Part shown: positions 1-7,595 of the stretch, piece by piece
Layout of the letters: every line of letters starts with the position of its first letter
Position numbering within the stretch: position 1 is the first letter of the stretch
NCBI GenBank assembly: GCA_945882215.1
Contig: CAMCWM010000001.1
Location: forward strand, 1 to 64,000
DNA length: 64,000 nucleotides
Direction of reading: 5' to 3'
Source of the DNA: Akkermansia muciniphila
GTDB lineage: Bacteria; Verrucomicrobiota; Verrucomicrobiia; Verrucomicrobiales; Verrucomicrobiaceae
Made by a program: the position numbers and the translations under genes
Notes under the pieces: generated by a model
What the model saw: only the letters and a program-made list of their open reading frames with translations
Database searches by the model: none
Told to the model about the DNA's origin: nothing

Positions 1-29
1 ATAAACCCAACCACCGCAGCACAAACCCG

Positions 30-149
30 ATGAAAACACCCAAGAACCATCCACACACAGACGGCAAAATTGGCTGGGCGCTCCTGTGGCTGCTCGGCAT
101 TCCTCTGCCCATCCTGTTCATTGTCTTCCTGCTGCGCGGCTGCACCTGA
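30..149 (+). CDS. small single-pass membrane peptide (39 aa)
   Basis: A 39-residue reading frame with a charged/His-rich N-terminus (MKTPKNHPHTDGK) followed by one strongly hydrophobic helix and a short RGCT tail. The spacing of the helix and the conserved-looking WALLWLLGIPLP stretch resemble small membrane peptides seen in many bacteria, but no function is known to me. It starts just inside the window behind an A/C-rich leader of the kind used by other genes here, so its promoter is probably upstream of the window. Confidence 0.6.
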   Translation: MKTPKNHPHTDGKIGWALLWLLGIPLPILFIVFLLRGCT

Positions 150-189
150 TTTCCTTCCTGCCGCATCTGCGGCGGGACAGAAAAAAATC

Positions 190-216
190 GGGGGATTTGC
201 AAATAGTTGATCCCCC
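190..216 (-). terminator. hairpin with T-run on the minus strand
   Basis: A perfect 7-bp stem (GGGGGAT/ATCCCCC, 190-196 with 210-216) is flanked on its left by seven A residues, so on the minus strand it reads as hairpin plus T-run. No leftward gene is seen immediately to its right, so it may be bidirectional or vestigial. Confidence 0.4.
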
Positions 217-261
217 AGTCCGCACGGGCCGCCAGCGCACCGGCACGCGCTCACAAAAACG

Positions 262-296
262 GCCCTGCAATCAGTGACACGGTTGCAGGGCTTTCT
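262..296 (+). terminator. GCCCTGCAA hairpin terminator, copy 1
   Basis: A 9-bp stem (262-270 with 283-291), a 12-nt loop and a short T-rich tail. The stem and much of the loop (TGACACGG) recur at 3252-3287 behind the DUF892 gene, which suggests a dispersed terminator cassette. The tail here is weaker (TTTCT). Confidence 0.5.
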
Positions 297-337
297 GCCA
301 TCCCGATCCAGTTCATTCCACCCCACCCTGCAGCACC

Positions 338-850
338 ATGACATCCAAACCCGAAGCCAATCCGAACAGTGTCAACGGCGGTCTTGCCGACTACCTCTGC
401 ACTCAAAAAGAAGCGATCCTCACCGAGTGGAGGGAGCGCGTGCGCAGCGACACGTCGATCACTGTGACCCGATCATTGAACACGACCGCTCTCAAGAACC
501 ACCTGCCCGAAATCTTTGATGATCTGACCGCCACACTGCGCAGTTACGGCAGCGAGACCGTGGCCGATCAGACCGCCAAAGACGCCGAGGAGCACGGTGC
601 CACACGGCAGCAGCAGGGCTATGAGCTCACGGAGGTGCTGCGAGAACTCATGCACCTTCGCGCCATTCTCATCTATCACCTGCGTCAGTTCGAGGACCTG
701 CATCCCGATTTCGGCATGGCGGCATGGCTGTTTGTCTCCACCACTCTGCATCGCTTTCTCGATGAGATGGCGATCGATGCCACCGAAGAATACCTGTGGT
801 CACAACTGAGCCTGCAGGACCAAATTCACCAGGGCCGCATCAAATGGTGA
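338..850 (+). CDS. stand-alone RsbRD-type N-terminal sensor domain protein
   Basis: 170 aa with no membrane segment. Residues about 20-165 look like the all-helical RsbRD N-terminal domain (named for the RsbT co-antagonist RsbRD): the pattern ILTEWRERV followed by a helix around HLPEIFDDLTATL and the signature GATRQQQGYELTEVLREL. The same pattern (ILQNWRKAT, IPGVLDAF, QRWQQGYQLRELTREW) is seen in the kinase encoded at 43721-45127. In known proteins this domain precedes STAS or kinase domains in stress signalling; here nothing follows it. It may bind a partner in trans. No stress box was found upstream; a terminator-like hairpin precedes it. Confidence 0.7.
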   Translation: MTSKPEANPNSVNGGLADYLCTQKEAILTEWRERVRSDTSITVTRSLNTTALKNHLPEIFDDLTATLRSYGSETVADQTAKDAEEHGATRQQQGYELTEVLRELMHLRAILIYHLRQFEDLHPDFGMAAWLFVSTTLHRFLDEMAIDATEEYLWSQLSLQDQIHQGRIKW

Positions 851-960
851 GTGATGCCAGGACAACAGCATCAAGCCGTGAGGAGTTAAGCGCGCTGGCG
901 CACAGCAGCATGCCAAAGAGCAGGTCATTGAGCATGGCCAAAAGCTCGAAGTGAGGAATC

Positions 961-1000
961 GGGTTTCACCCCATGGTTAATAAATCGCGTGTGTCCTAGC
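961..1000 (+). promoter_or_regulatory. stress box promoter for DUF4142-BON gene
   Basis: GGGTTTCACCCCATGG at 961-976, then 18 nt, then CCTAGC at 995-1000. The box core GGGT-TTC-ACCC is an inverted repeat. One of the best matches to the window-wide consensus. The spacing to the gene fits an ATG at 1050 with a leader of about 40 nt. Confidence 0.75.
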
Positions 1001-1049
1001 ATCGCGACCTGTGAAAAAAACATCACAGGCAAAACAAACCAACCCAAGC

Positions 1050-1925
1050 ATGAAAAACAAATCCATCACACGCTACTCCACCACCACGCTCGCTTTTTGC
1101 GCAGCGCTGGTCTTCGCCTCCAACGGCATGTCGGCAGACAAGGACACACTGGACTCCACTGACGTCAAATTCGTCAAACAAGAAGCCGCCGCCGGCATGG
1201 CCGTCGTCAAACTGGCCGGACTCGGCGCGCAGAAAGCCGTCCGTGCAGACGTCAAGGCTTTCGCCGAGATGATCGTCACCGATCACACCAAGGCCAACGA
1301 GGAGCTGACCAAGCTCGCGGCAACCAAGGGTGTGGAGCTCTCCGCCGTCATCGAACCCAAGCACGCCGAGACTTTCCAAGATCTGGAAAAGACGGAGAGC
1401 GCGGATTTCGACAAGGAATTTCTCAATGTCGCGGTGAGCGGCCACAAGAAGTGCGTGAGCAACTTCGAAGACGCCGCCAAGGACAGCAAGGACAGTGATG
1501 TGAGGATGTGGGCGGAGAAAACCCTCCCCACGCTCAAAGCTCATCTCGCGCAGGCTCAGGCACTCAGCTCCGGCTCATCCACAAACTCGGCTGCCAGTTC
1601 GACCACTCCGGTGACGAAAGATGCGGACAACACCACGCGCAATGTGCGTGACCGCAACCCCAGCACACTCACCCCGCTCGATCAGGGCAGCAGCGAGGCT
1701 GATGTGAACACCACGGCGCAAATTCGCAAAGAGATCATCGCCGGGAAAGACATGTCCGTGAACGCCCAGAACGTGAAGATCATCACCAACACCGGCAAAG
1801 TCACGCTGCGCGGACCAGTCAACTCCGCCGAGGAGAAACGCCTTATCGGTGAAATCGCGGACCGTGTCGCACACGCGGAGAATGTGACCAACCAGCTCGA
1901 AGTGAAGTCCGACTCCAGCAACTAA
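1050..1925 (+). CDS. secreted DUF4142 protein with C-terminal BON domain
   Basis: 291 aa. Signal peptide at residues 1-29 (ends near ASNGMSA), a DUF4142 four-helix domain at about 35-175 (VKFVKQEAAAGMAVVKLAGLG; MIVTDHTKANEELTKLA), a Ser/Thr/Asn-rich linker, and a BON domain at about 225-288 (VNAQNVKIITNTGKVTLRGPVNS). DUF4142 is a ferritin-like helical periplasmic domain and BON binds membranes or other envelope components. Start chosen at ATG 1050, directly before the signal peptide; an in-frame GTG at 1011 would give a poor n-region. The first 170 residues are a paralogue of the gene at 3433-3960, which has no BON domain. Controlled by the box at 961. Confidence 0.85.
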   Translation: MKNKSITRYSTTTLAFCAALVFASNGMSADKDTLDSTDVKFVKQEAAAGMAVVKLAGLGAQKAVRADVKAFAEMIVTDHTKANEELTKLAATKGVELSAVIEPKHAETFQDLEKTESADFDKEFLNVAVSGHKKCVSNFEDAAKDSKDSDVRMWAEKTLPTLKAHLAQAQALSSGSSTNSAASSTTPVTKDADNTTRNVRDRNPSTLTPLDQGSSEADVNTTAQIRKEIIAGKDMSVNAQNVKIITNTGKVTLRGPVNSAEEKRLIGEIADRVAHAENVTNQLEVKSDSSN

Positions 1926-1983
1926 CCCTGTCCGACCATCCACTCAATTTAACCCAAACCCAACCCAAGAAAACCCAACCACC

Positions 1984-2571
1984 ATGTCCAAAAAATCTGT
2001 CTTCTGCATCGCCACCTCGCGCTTCCAGGCTGATCAAATCGTCGATCAACTCAAGGCCGCCAACTTCTCCAACAACGACATCTCCGCGTTGTTTGCTGAC
2101 AAAACCACCAGCCACGACTTCGCCCACGAGAAGAACACCAAGGCTCCCGAAGGAGCTGTCACCGGCGCAGGCACCGGTGGTGTCATCGGCGGCGCGCTCG
2201 GCTGGATAGCCGGCATTGGCGCGCTGGCCATTCCAGGATTCGGCCCCTTCATCGCCGCCGGCCCGATCATGGCCGCGCTCAGCGGTGCGGCCATTGGTGC
2301 GACTGTCGGCGGCATCACCGGTGGTTTGATCGGCATGGGCATCCCGGAGATCGAAGCCAAACGTTATGAGGGCAAGCTGCAGGAAGGCAACATCCTCATT
2401 TCCGTCCACACGGAAAACTCTGAGGAAATCACACGCGCCGAGGACATCTTCACCCATGCCGGGGCAGAGGACATCTGCACCACGGGTGAAGCATCCACGC
2501 CCGATGACGGCACCGACACTGTGCATATCGCGTATCCGACCGAGACCGTGGCCGGGAGTCGCGCCGCCTAA
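1984..2571 (+). CDS. glycine-zipper general-stress membrane protein
   Basis: 195 aa. An N-terminal alpha/beta domain (CIATSRFQADQIVDQLKAANFSNNDISALF) is of the type found in YflT/GSP17M-like stress proteins. It is followed by a long Gly/Ala-rich glycine-zipper region (residues about 55-120, two hydrophobic hairpins) and a second small alpha/beta stretch (GNILISVHTENSEEITRAEDIFTHAGAEDI). Probably sits in the inner membrane. No Shine-Dalgarno: the leader is C/A-rich (AACCCAACC). It lies 58 nt after the DUF4142-BON gene and is likely co-transcribed. The function of the family is not established. Confidence 0.75.
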   Translation: MSKKSVFCIATSRFQADQIVDQLKAANFSNNDISALFADKTTSHDFAHEKNTKAPEGAVTGAGTGGVIGGALGWIAGIGALAIPGFGPFIAAGPIMAALSGAAIGATVGGITGGLIGMGIPEIEAKRYEGKLQEGNILISVHTENSEEITRAEDIFTHAGAEDICTTGEASTPDDGTDTVHIAYPTETVAGSRAA

Positions 2572-2583
2572 GCCCCACCCCCT

Positions 2584-2617
2584 CCTGCGGCCAAGAGAGC
2601 TTGGCCGCAGGATCCCT
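2584..2617 (+). terminator. hairpin terminator after glycine-zipper gene
   Basis: A perfect 12-bp stem (CCTGCGGCCAAG, 2584-2595, with 2600-2611) and AGAG loop, followed by ATCCCTTTT. It ends about 35 nt before the next ATG, so it may attenuate rather than fully stop transcription into the ferritin-like gene. Confidence 0.65.
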
Positions 2618-2650
2618 TTTGATTCATACAAACTCATCAGCCAAACAAAC

Positions 2651-3223
2651 ATGAAAACACTTCAGGATCTATTCCTCGGCGAACTCGCCGACATTTATGA
2701 CGCCGAGCAACGGCTCGTCAAAGCTCTGCCAAAGATGGCCAAGGCCGCCACCTGCACCGATTTGCAGGAGGCCTTTCTTGCCCACCTGGAGGAAACCAAA
2801 GTCCATGTGACGAAGGTCGAGCAGATCTTCGAATGCTTCGATCACAAAGCCAGAGGCAAAACCTGCAAAGCCACCGTCGGCCTGCTGGAAGAAGGCGACG
2901 AAATCGCGGAGGAATATGCAGGCTCACCGGCCATCAACGCCGCGTTGATCGCGGCCGCGCAGAAAGTCGAACACTACGAAATCGCGTCCTATGGGTGCCT
3001 GCACGAGTGGGCGGGACTGCTCGGGAACCCGGAGGCTGCCGACCTCCTGCAAGAAATCCTCGACGAAGAAAAGGCCGCTAATGCGTCCCTCACCGAACTG
3101 GCGCTGTCGGGCAGCAACGACGAAGCGCTGGATGAATCCGAAGATGAGGACGAGACGGATGCGGCAGACAAAAAATCGGGAGCAAAAAAGCGCGGCGTCC
3201 CCGCCATGGCTGCCAACGCATAA
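2651..3223 (+). CDS. YciE/YciF-type ferritin-like protein (DUF892)
   Basis: 190 aa. Residues 1-155 match the DUF892 pattern: LQDLFLGELADIYDAEQRLVKALPKMAKAA, paired helices with carboxylate and His ligands (AHLEETKVHVTKVEQIF; QKVEHYEIASYGCLHEWA; DEEKAANASLTELA). Members form ferritin-like four-helix bundles that can hold two metals and are induced by osmotic and other stress in enterobacteria. The C-terminal 35 residues are acidic then Lys-rich and probably disordered. A second family member lies at 52856-53422 and a broken copy at 51107-51485. The ATG at 2651 is followed at once by the first helix. Confidence 0.88.
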   Translation: MKTLQDLFLGELADIYDAEQRLVKALPKMAKAATCTDLQEAFLAHLEETKVHVTKVEQIFECFDHKARGKTCKATVGLLEEGDEIAEEYAGSPAINAALIAAAQKVEHYEIASYGCLHEWAGLLGNPEAADLLQEILDEEKAANASLTELALSGSNDEALDESEDEDETDAADKKSGAKKRGVPAMAANA

Positions 3224-3251
3224 TCCTGCTTTCTCCAGCCAGCATCAACGA

Positions 3252-3287
3252 CCCTGCAACCTATGACACGGTTGCAGGGCTTTTTTT
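3252..3287 (+). terminator. GCCCTGCAA hairpin terminator, copy 2
   Basis: A 9-bp stem (3252-3260 with 3271-3279) is followed by a run of seven T. It closes the DUF4142/glycine-zipper/DUF892 transcription unit. Near-identical hairpin sequence occurs at 262-291. Confidence 0.85.
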
Positions 3288-3337
3288 ACACATTGGTCTC
3301 CGCACGTCATTCTCCTCCCTTAGTCGGTAAAAGAGTC

Positions 3338-3377
3338 GGGTTTCACCCCATGGCGAATGCGCTGCGCACCACATAAC
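3338..3377 (+). promoter_or_regulatory. stress box promoter for second DUF4142 gene
   Basis: GGGTTTCACCCCATGG at 3338-3353, 18-nt spacer, CATAAC at 3372-3377. The 40-50 nt between the hexamer and the ATG are similar to those of the paralogue at 961-1050 (CTGTGA and CTCACAGGCAAA blocks), so promoter and gene were duplicated together. Confidence 0.72.
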
Positions 3378-3432
3378 AATGCGCTCTGTGAAACCAACCA
3401 AAACCTCACAGGCAAACCAAACACCCCCACCC

Positions 3433-3960
3433 ATGAAAGCCAACACCATCACCCGCTTCTCCACCACCACGCTCGCCTTGTGCGCGGCGCTGATCTTTGC
3501 CTCCAACGGCATTTCGGCAGAGAAAGACACCCTGAACTCCGCCGACGTGAAATTCGTCAAGCATGAAGCCGCCGCCGGCATGGCCCTCGTCAAACTGGCC
3601 GGACTGGGCGCGCAGAAAGCGGGCCGTGCGGACGTCAAGGCCTTCGCCGAGATGCTCGTCACCGACCACACCAAGGCCAACGAGGAGCTGACCAAGCTCG
3701 CGGCAACCAAGGGCGTGGAGCTCTCCGCCGTCATCGACCCCAAGCATGCCGAGACCTTCCAGAAGCTGGAGAAGACCGAGAGCGCTGACTTCGACAAAGA
3801 ATTCCTCGCTGAAATGACCAGCGGTCACAAAAAGTGCATCGGCAACTTTGAAGACGCTGCCAAGGACTCGAAAGACAGCGATCTGAAGATGTGGGCGGAC
3901 AAGATGCTCCCCACACTCAAAACCCATCTCGAACAGGCCAAGGAACTCAGTTCCAAGTAA
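3433..3960 (+). CDS. secreted DUF4142 protein
   Basis: 175 aa. Signal peptide at 1-29, then a single DUF4142 domain (VKFVKHEAAAGMALVKLAGLG; MLVTDHTKANEELTKLAATKGVELSAV; FLAEMTSGHKKCIGNFEDAAKD). Very close paralogue of residues 1-170 of the protein at 1050-1925 but without the linker and BON domain. Role in the periplasm is inferred from the signal peptide; the molecular function of DUF4142 is unknown. ATG at 3433 chosen to match the signal peptide and the paralogue. Confidence 0.85.
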   Translation: MKANTITRFSTTTLALCAALIFASNGISAEKDTLNSADVKFVKHEAAAGMALVKLAGLGAQKAGRADVKAFAEMLVTDHTKANEELTKLAATKGVELSAVIDPKHAETFQKLEKTESADFDKEFLAEMTSGHKKCIGNFEDAAKDSKDSDLKMWADKMLPTLKTHLEQAKELSSK

Positions 3961-4078
3961 CCTGGCAGGAAGCGCGGTTGCGCAGCACGTGGTCCGGGAG
4001 GCCGCGACTGCGCAACCCACTTCGCCTGACATTCACCCCCCAAAACCGAACAGGCCGGTCTAAACCTCCGGTCTGGCT

Positions 4079-4119
4079 GTGACAGTCGCGGCTCACTGAG
4101 CCCGACTGTCACTTTTTTT
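4079..4119 (+). terminator. strong rho-independent terminator
   Basis: A 10-bp perfect stem (GTGACAGTCG with CGACTGTCAC, 4079-4088 and 4103-4112), with an inner GGCTC/GAGCC pairing and seven T residues. It ends the second DUF4142 gene and lies 57 nt before the next start codon. Confidence 0.88.
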
Positions 4120-4175
4120 GGCAGAGATCCCAAGAGAACCGCAACATCCGACAACTCAGCTTTCTTTTTCAGCCC

Positions 4176-4619
4176 ATGACTGCCACAGACCAGACCATCG
4201 ACACTTGCAACGCCCTGCTGCGCGATGAAATCACCGCCGTCGAGACTTACACCCAGGCGATCGAAAAATTCCACTCAGCAGCCACCGACGCTGTGCTGGA
4301 GAGCATCCGCACAGATCATCAAGTCAATGCCTTCGAGCTGCACAAGCTCGTGTCTGACAGCGGCGCGGAGCCTTCCGGCAGCTCCGGCGCATGGAGAGGT
4401 TTTGTGCAAGCGCTGGAGAACACGGCCTCACTCTTCGGCGAGTCCCCGGCTTTGAAGATTTTGCAAGCCGGCGAGGATAATGGCATCAGCCAGTATGAAA
4501 ACGCGCTTGCCAACGCGGACGTCTCTGAGGCGGCCAAAACGCTCATCAAACGAACCCTGCTACCCCCGCTCTCAGGACACCTGATCGAGCTGCAGCAGCG
4601 TCGGGATCGTGCCGCATAA
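4176..4619 (+). CDS. DUF2383 / PA2169-type four-helix-bundle protein
   Basis: 147 aa, all-helical, no signal peptide. The pattern of the ferritin-like DUF2383 family is clear: CNALLRDEITAVETYTQAIEKF, LESIRTDHQVNAFELHKLVSDSG and ILQAGEDNGISQYENAL, with Glu/His residues at metal-ligand-like places. Likely a soluble stress-induced bundle protein. It has no box of its own; it sits between a terminator and the box at 4646, so its promoter is unclear. Confidence 0.75.
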   Translation: MTATDQTIDTCNALLRDEITAVETYTQAIEKFHSAATDAVLESIRTDHQVNAFELHKLVSDSGAEPSGSSGAWRGFVQALENTASLFGESPALKILQAGEDNGISQYENALANADVSEAAKTLIKRTLLPPLSGHLIELQQRRDRAA

Positions 4620-4645
4620 CGAGGGTCTCAAGCCGGCGCAAGGTA

Positions 4646-4686
4646 GGGTTTCACCCCATGGCCAGACGCGCAAACACAGGCGTAGT
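4646..4686 (+). promoter_or_regulatory. stress box promoter for hybrid kinase
   Basis: GGGTTTCACCCCATGG at 4646-4661. A CGTAGT hexamer follows after 19 nt. It reads towards the GAF/PAS hybrid histidine kinase, placing a sensor inside the putative regulon. Confidence 0.65.
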
Positions 4687-4754
4687 CTGCGTCGTTTCCG
4701 CCATTCCACTCATCATGCGGGCGCTTCTTCCTGTGTGCCATGCAGCAGCATTCC

Positions 4755-7502
4755 ATGAATAGTGATCCCTCCTCCGCCACAGATGCCGCCCGCCTCGCGG
4801 CACTGCATCGTTACGAGATTCTCGACACGCCGGTGGAAGCGGAGTTTGACGATTTCACCCGGCTGGTGGCGCACATCTGCCAGGTGCCTGTTGCGGTGAT
4901 CAGCCTGGTGGATCGTGACCGGCAGTGGTTCAAATCCCAGATCGGGCTCGGCAGACGCGAGACGCCGCTGAATGTGTCCTTGTGCAAACACACGTTCATG
5001 CAAAAAGGCCTTCTCGTGGTCCCTGACACGACGCTGGATGAGCGCTTCAGCAGCCATCCGATGGTGGCGAATGCCCCTCATGTGCGCTTCTATGCCGGGG
5101 CCGTGCTCGAGTCCAGCGAAGGACTGCCCATGGGCACGCTGTGTGTCCTCGATTACCAGCCACGCCAGCTCACGGAGACCCAGAAGGAAACCTTGTCCAT
5201 GCTGGCCCGGCAGATCATGACCACGCTGGAGCTGCGGCTGTCCCGCAGACTGCTGCACAACACCATCGAGAGCATCAGTGATGCGTTCTTCACGCTCGAT
5301 CATGAATTCCGCTTCACCTCCCTCAACAGCCAGGTGACGCGACTGCTCGGGCGCGACCGTGCGGACTTCCTCCATCAAGTGATCTGGGAGGTGTGCGACC
5401 TGGGCGGGGACGAACACTTCGCCGCCCAGTGTCGCCGCGCGGCAGCGGCCAAAGAACTCGTGGCTTTTGAGACGTTCTACGAGCGCACGTCGCTATGGCT
5501 GGACGTGCGGGTCTATCCTTCACCCGACGGCCTGACGGTCTATTTTCAAGACATCACCGCCCGGCGGAAAAAAGAGGAGCAACTCCGACTCCTGGAGACG
5601 TGTGTCTCGCACCTCAACGACATTGTGCTCATCACCGAGGCGGAACCCATCGACGAGCCCGGGCCGCGCATTCTCTTTGTGAACGACGCCTTCGTCCGCC
5701 TCACGGGTTACACGCGGGAGGAGGCCATCGGCCGGAGTCCACGCTTTCTACAAGGGCCAAAAACGCAACGTGACGCCCTGAACAGGATTCGCGCCGCCGC
5801 AAAAGCCGGCAAGCCGATCCGCGAGGAGGTCATCAACTACAGCAAATCGGGCGAGGAATACTGGCTTGAAATGGACATCGTACCGGTGGCGGATGATGCG
5901 GGACATTTCACCTATCTGGTCGCCATCGAACGTGCCGTGACCGAGCGCAAGCGGGCAGAAGCCGCGTTGCGCGCCAGTGAGGCCATGATGGCCGCCGCAC
6001 AGCGCATTGCCCACATCGGCAGTTGGGAGATGGATCTGATTCATGAAGAGCCCGGAGCCAACACCTTGCGCTGGTCCGATGAAATGTTCCGCATCGCGGG
6101 CTTTGAGCCGGGCACGGTCGATGTGAGCAATGAGCTGTTCTTCCAGCTCGCCCATCCTGACGATCACGCGGCGATTCGGCAGGCCATGGCGACGGCGCTT
6201 CGTGAGCACCAGCCTTATTCCATCGTCCACCGCCTGATCCGGCCTGACGGCCAGGAGCGCATCGTGCAGGAGGAGGCGGAGATCTTCTTCGAGGAGGCGG
6301 GCGGCAAGCCTGTGAAAATAGTGGGCACCGCGCACGACATCACGGAGCGCAAAAGCCTGGAGCAGCAGTTCCTGCGCGCCCAGCGGATGGAGAGCCTCGG
6401 CACCCTGGCCGGCGGCATCGCCCACGATCTGAACAACGTGCTGGCCCCCATCATGATGTCCATTGATCTGCTGAAGCTCAAAGAACGCGATTCGATGCAG
6501 ATGAACATCCTGTCCACCATCGAAACCAGTGTCAAAAGGGGGGCGGACCTGGTCAAACAAGTGCTCTACTTTGCACGCGGTGTGGCGGGAGAACAGTTGG
6601 CGGTGCAGGTGGGTCATCAACTCCACGAGATCGAAAAAATCGCCCAGGACACCTTCCCCAAGAACATCCGGTTGATCAGCGCCATCCCGGCGGATTTATG
6701 GACCATCTTGGGTGATGTCACCCAGCTTGACCAAGTCCTGCTCAATCTCTGCGTCAATGCGCGGGATGCCATGCCCCACGGCGGCACGCTGACACTCACG
6801 GCCAGCAACATGATGCTGGACGAACATTACGTCGGCATGAACCCCGAGGCCCGTCCCGGTCCTCATGTCCTCATCCAGGTGGAGGACACCGGCACTGGCA
6901 TTCCACCTGCGGTGCTGGACCGCATCTTCGAGCCTTTTTTCACCACCAAGGAGCTGGGCAAGGGCACCGGACTCGGCCTTTCCACCACCTTGGGCATCGT
7001 CAAGAACCACGGCGGTTTCATCCGTGTTTACAGCGAGGCGGGCATGGGCTCCAAGTTCTGTGTTTACCTTCCCGCCCAAACGATCCCCGAAACTGTCAAC
7101 GAGGTGCCCGCTCCAGTCGAGCTGCCACGCGGCCACGGCGAATTGATCCTGGTGGTTGATGACGAGGCGGCGGTGCGTCAGATCACCCGGCACACGCTGG
7201 AGGCCTTCGGCTATCGCGTGCTGCTGGCGGCGGATGGCACCGAGGCCGTGGCTTTGTTTGCCGCCCGGATGCAGGAAGTCGCGGCGGTTCTCACCGACAT
7301 GATGATGCCGGTGATGGACGGGCCCATGACCATCATGGTGCTGAAGCGCATGCAACCTCAGGTGCGCATCCTTGCCGCCAGCGGCCTGGGTGCCAACGGC
7401 ATGGTGGACAGGGCCACCAGTTCGGGAGTCCGGCATTTTCTGCCCAAACCCTACACCGCCGAAGTGATGCTTCAGGCGCTGCAGAAGGCGCTTCATAACT
7501 AG
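4755..7502 (+). CDS. hybrid sensor histidine kinase (GAF-PAS-PAS-PAS-HisKA-HATPase-REC)
   Basis: 915 aa, soluble. Order: GAF (about 20-160; CQVPVAVISLVDRDRQWFKS), PAS (about 170-265), a LOV-like PAS with PAC (about 275-390; FVNDAFVRLTGYTREEAIGRSPRFLQG), a third PAS with PAC (about 405-535), HisKA with GGIAHDLNNVLAPI, HATPase with N box LNLCVNARDAMPHGG and G boxes DTGTGIP and GKGTGLGLS, and a C-terminal receiver with phospho-acceptor Asp in LTDMMMPVMDG and conserved Lys in LPKPY. The LOV-like PAS has Ser-Pro where photosensory LOV domains have the flavin-binding Cys, so it is probably not a light sensor. An ATG at 4740 is an alternative start. Confidence 0.9.
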   Translation: MNSDPSSATDAARLAALHRYEILDTPVEAEFDDFTRLVAHICQVPVAVISLVDRDRQWFKSQIGLGRRETPLNVSLCKHTFMQKGLLVVPDTTLDERFSSHPMVANAPHVRFYAGAVLESSEGLPMGTLCVLDYQPRQLTETQKETLSMLARQIMTTLELRLSRRLLHNTIESISDAFFTLDHEFRFTSLNSQVTRLLGRDRADFLHQVIWEVCDLGGDEHFAAQCRRAAAAKELVAFETFYERTSLWLDVRVYPSPDGLTVYFQDITARRKKEEQLRLLETCVSHLNDIVLITEAEPIDEPGPRILFVNDAFVRLTGYTREEAIGRSPRFLQGPKTQRDALNRIRAAAKAGKPIREEVINYSKSGEEYWLEMDIVPVADDAGHFTYLVAIERAVTERKRAEAALRASEAMMAAAQRIAHIGSWEMDLIHEEPGANTLRWSDEMFRIAGFEPGTVDVSNELFFQLAHPDDHAAIRQAMATALREHQPYSIVHRLIRPDGQERIVQEEAEIFFEEAGGKPVKIVGTAHDITERKSLEQQFLRAQRMESLGTLAGGIAHDLNNVLAPIMMSIDLLKLKERDSMQMNILSTIETSVKRGADLVKQVLYFARGVAGEQLAVQVGHQLHEIEKIAQDTFPKNIRLISAIPADLWTILGDVTQLDQVLLNLCVNARDAMPHGGTLTLTASNMMLDEHYVGMNPEARPGPHVLIQVEDTGTGIPPAVLDRIFEPFFTTKELGKGTGLGLSTTLGIVKNHGGFIRVYSEAGMGSKFCVYLPAQTIPETVNEVPAPVELPRGHGELILVVDDEAAVRQITRHTLEAFGYRVLLAADGTEAVALFAARMQEVAAVLTDMMMPVMDGPMTIMVLKRMQPQVRILAASGLGANGMVDRATSSGVRHFLPKPYTAEVMLQALQKALHN

Positions 7503-7518
7503 CGCCTGCATCAGGATC

Positions 7519-7558
7519 GGGTTTCACCCCATGGAGAATGCGTCCGGCGCGGCCTAAC
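7519..7558 (+). promoter_or_regulatory. stress box promoter for phospholipase D gene
   Basis: GGGTTTCACCCCATGG at 7519-7534, 18-nt spacer, CCTAAC at 7553-7558. The TTG codon at 7560 would lie upstream of a transcript start set by this hexamer, which favours ATG 7596 as the gene start. Confidence 0.75.
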
Positions 7559-7595
7559 CTTGAAGAGCGGGAACCCACCGCTTGCAGTAAAAATC

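Noticed and set aside
1843-2652. A 269-codon minus-strand frame over the glycine-zipper gene
   Set aside because: Antisense shadow of the clear plus-strand gene at 1984; no recognisable family and no leader or promoter.
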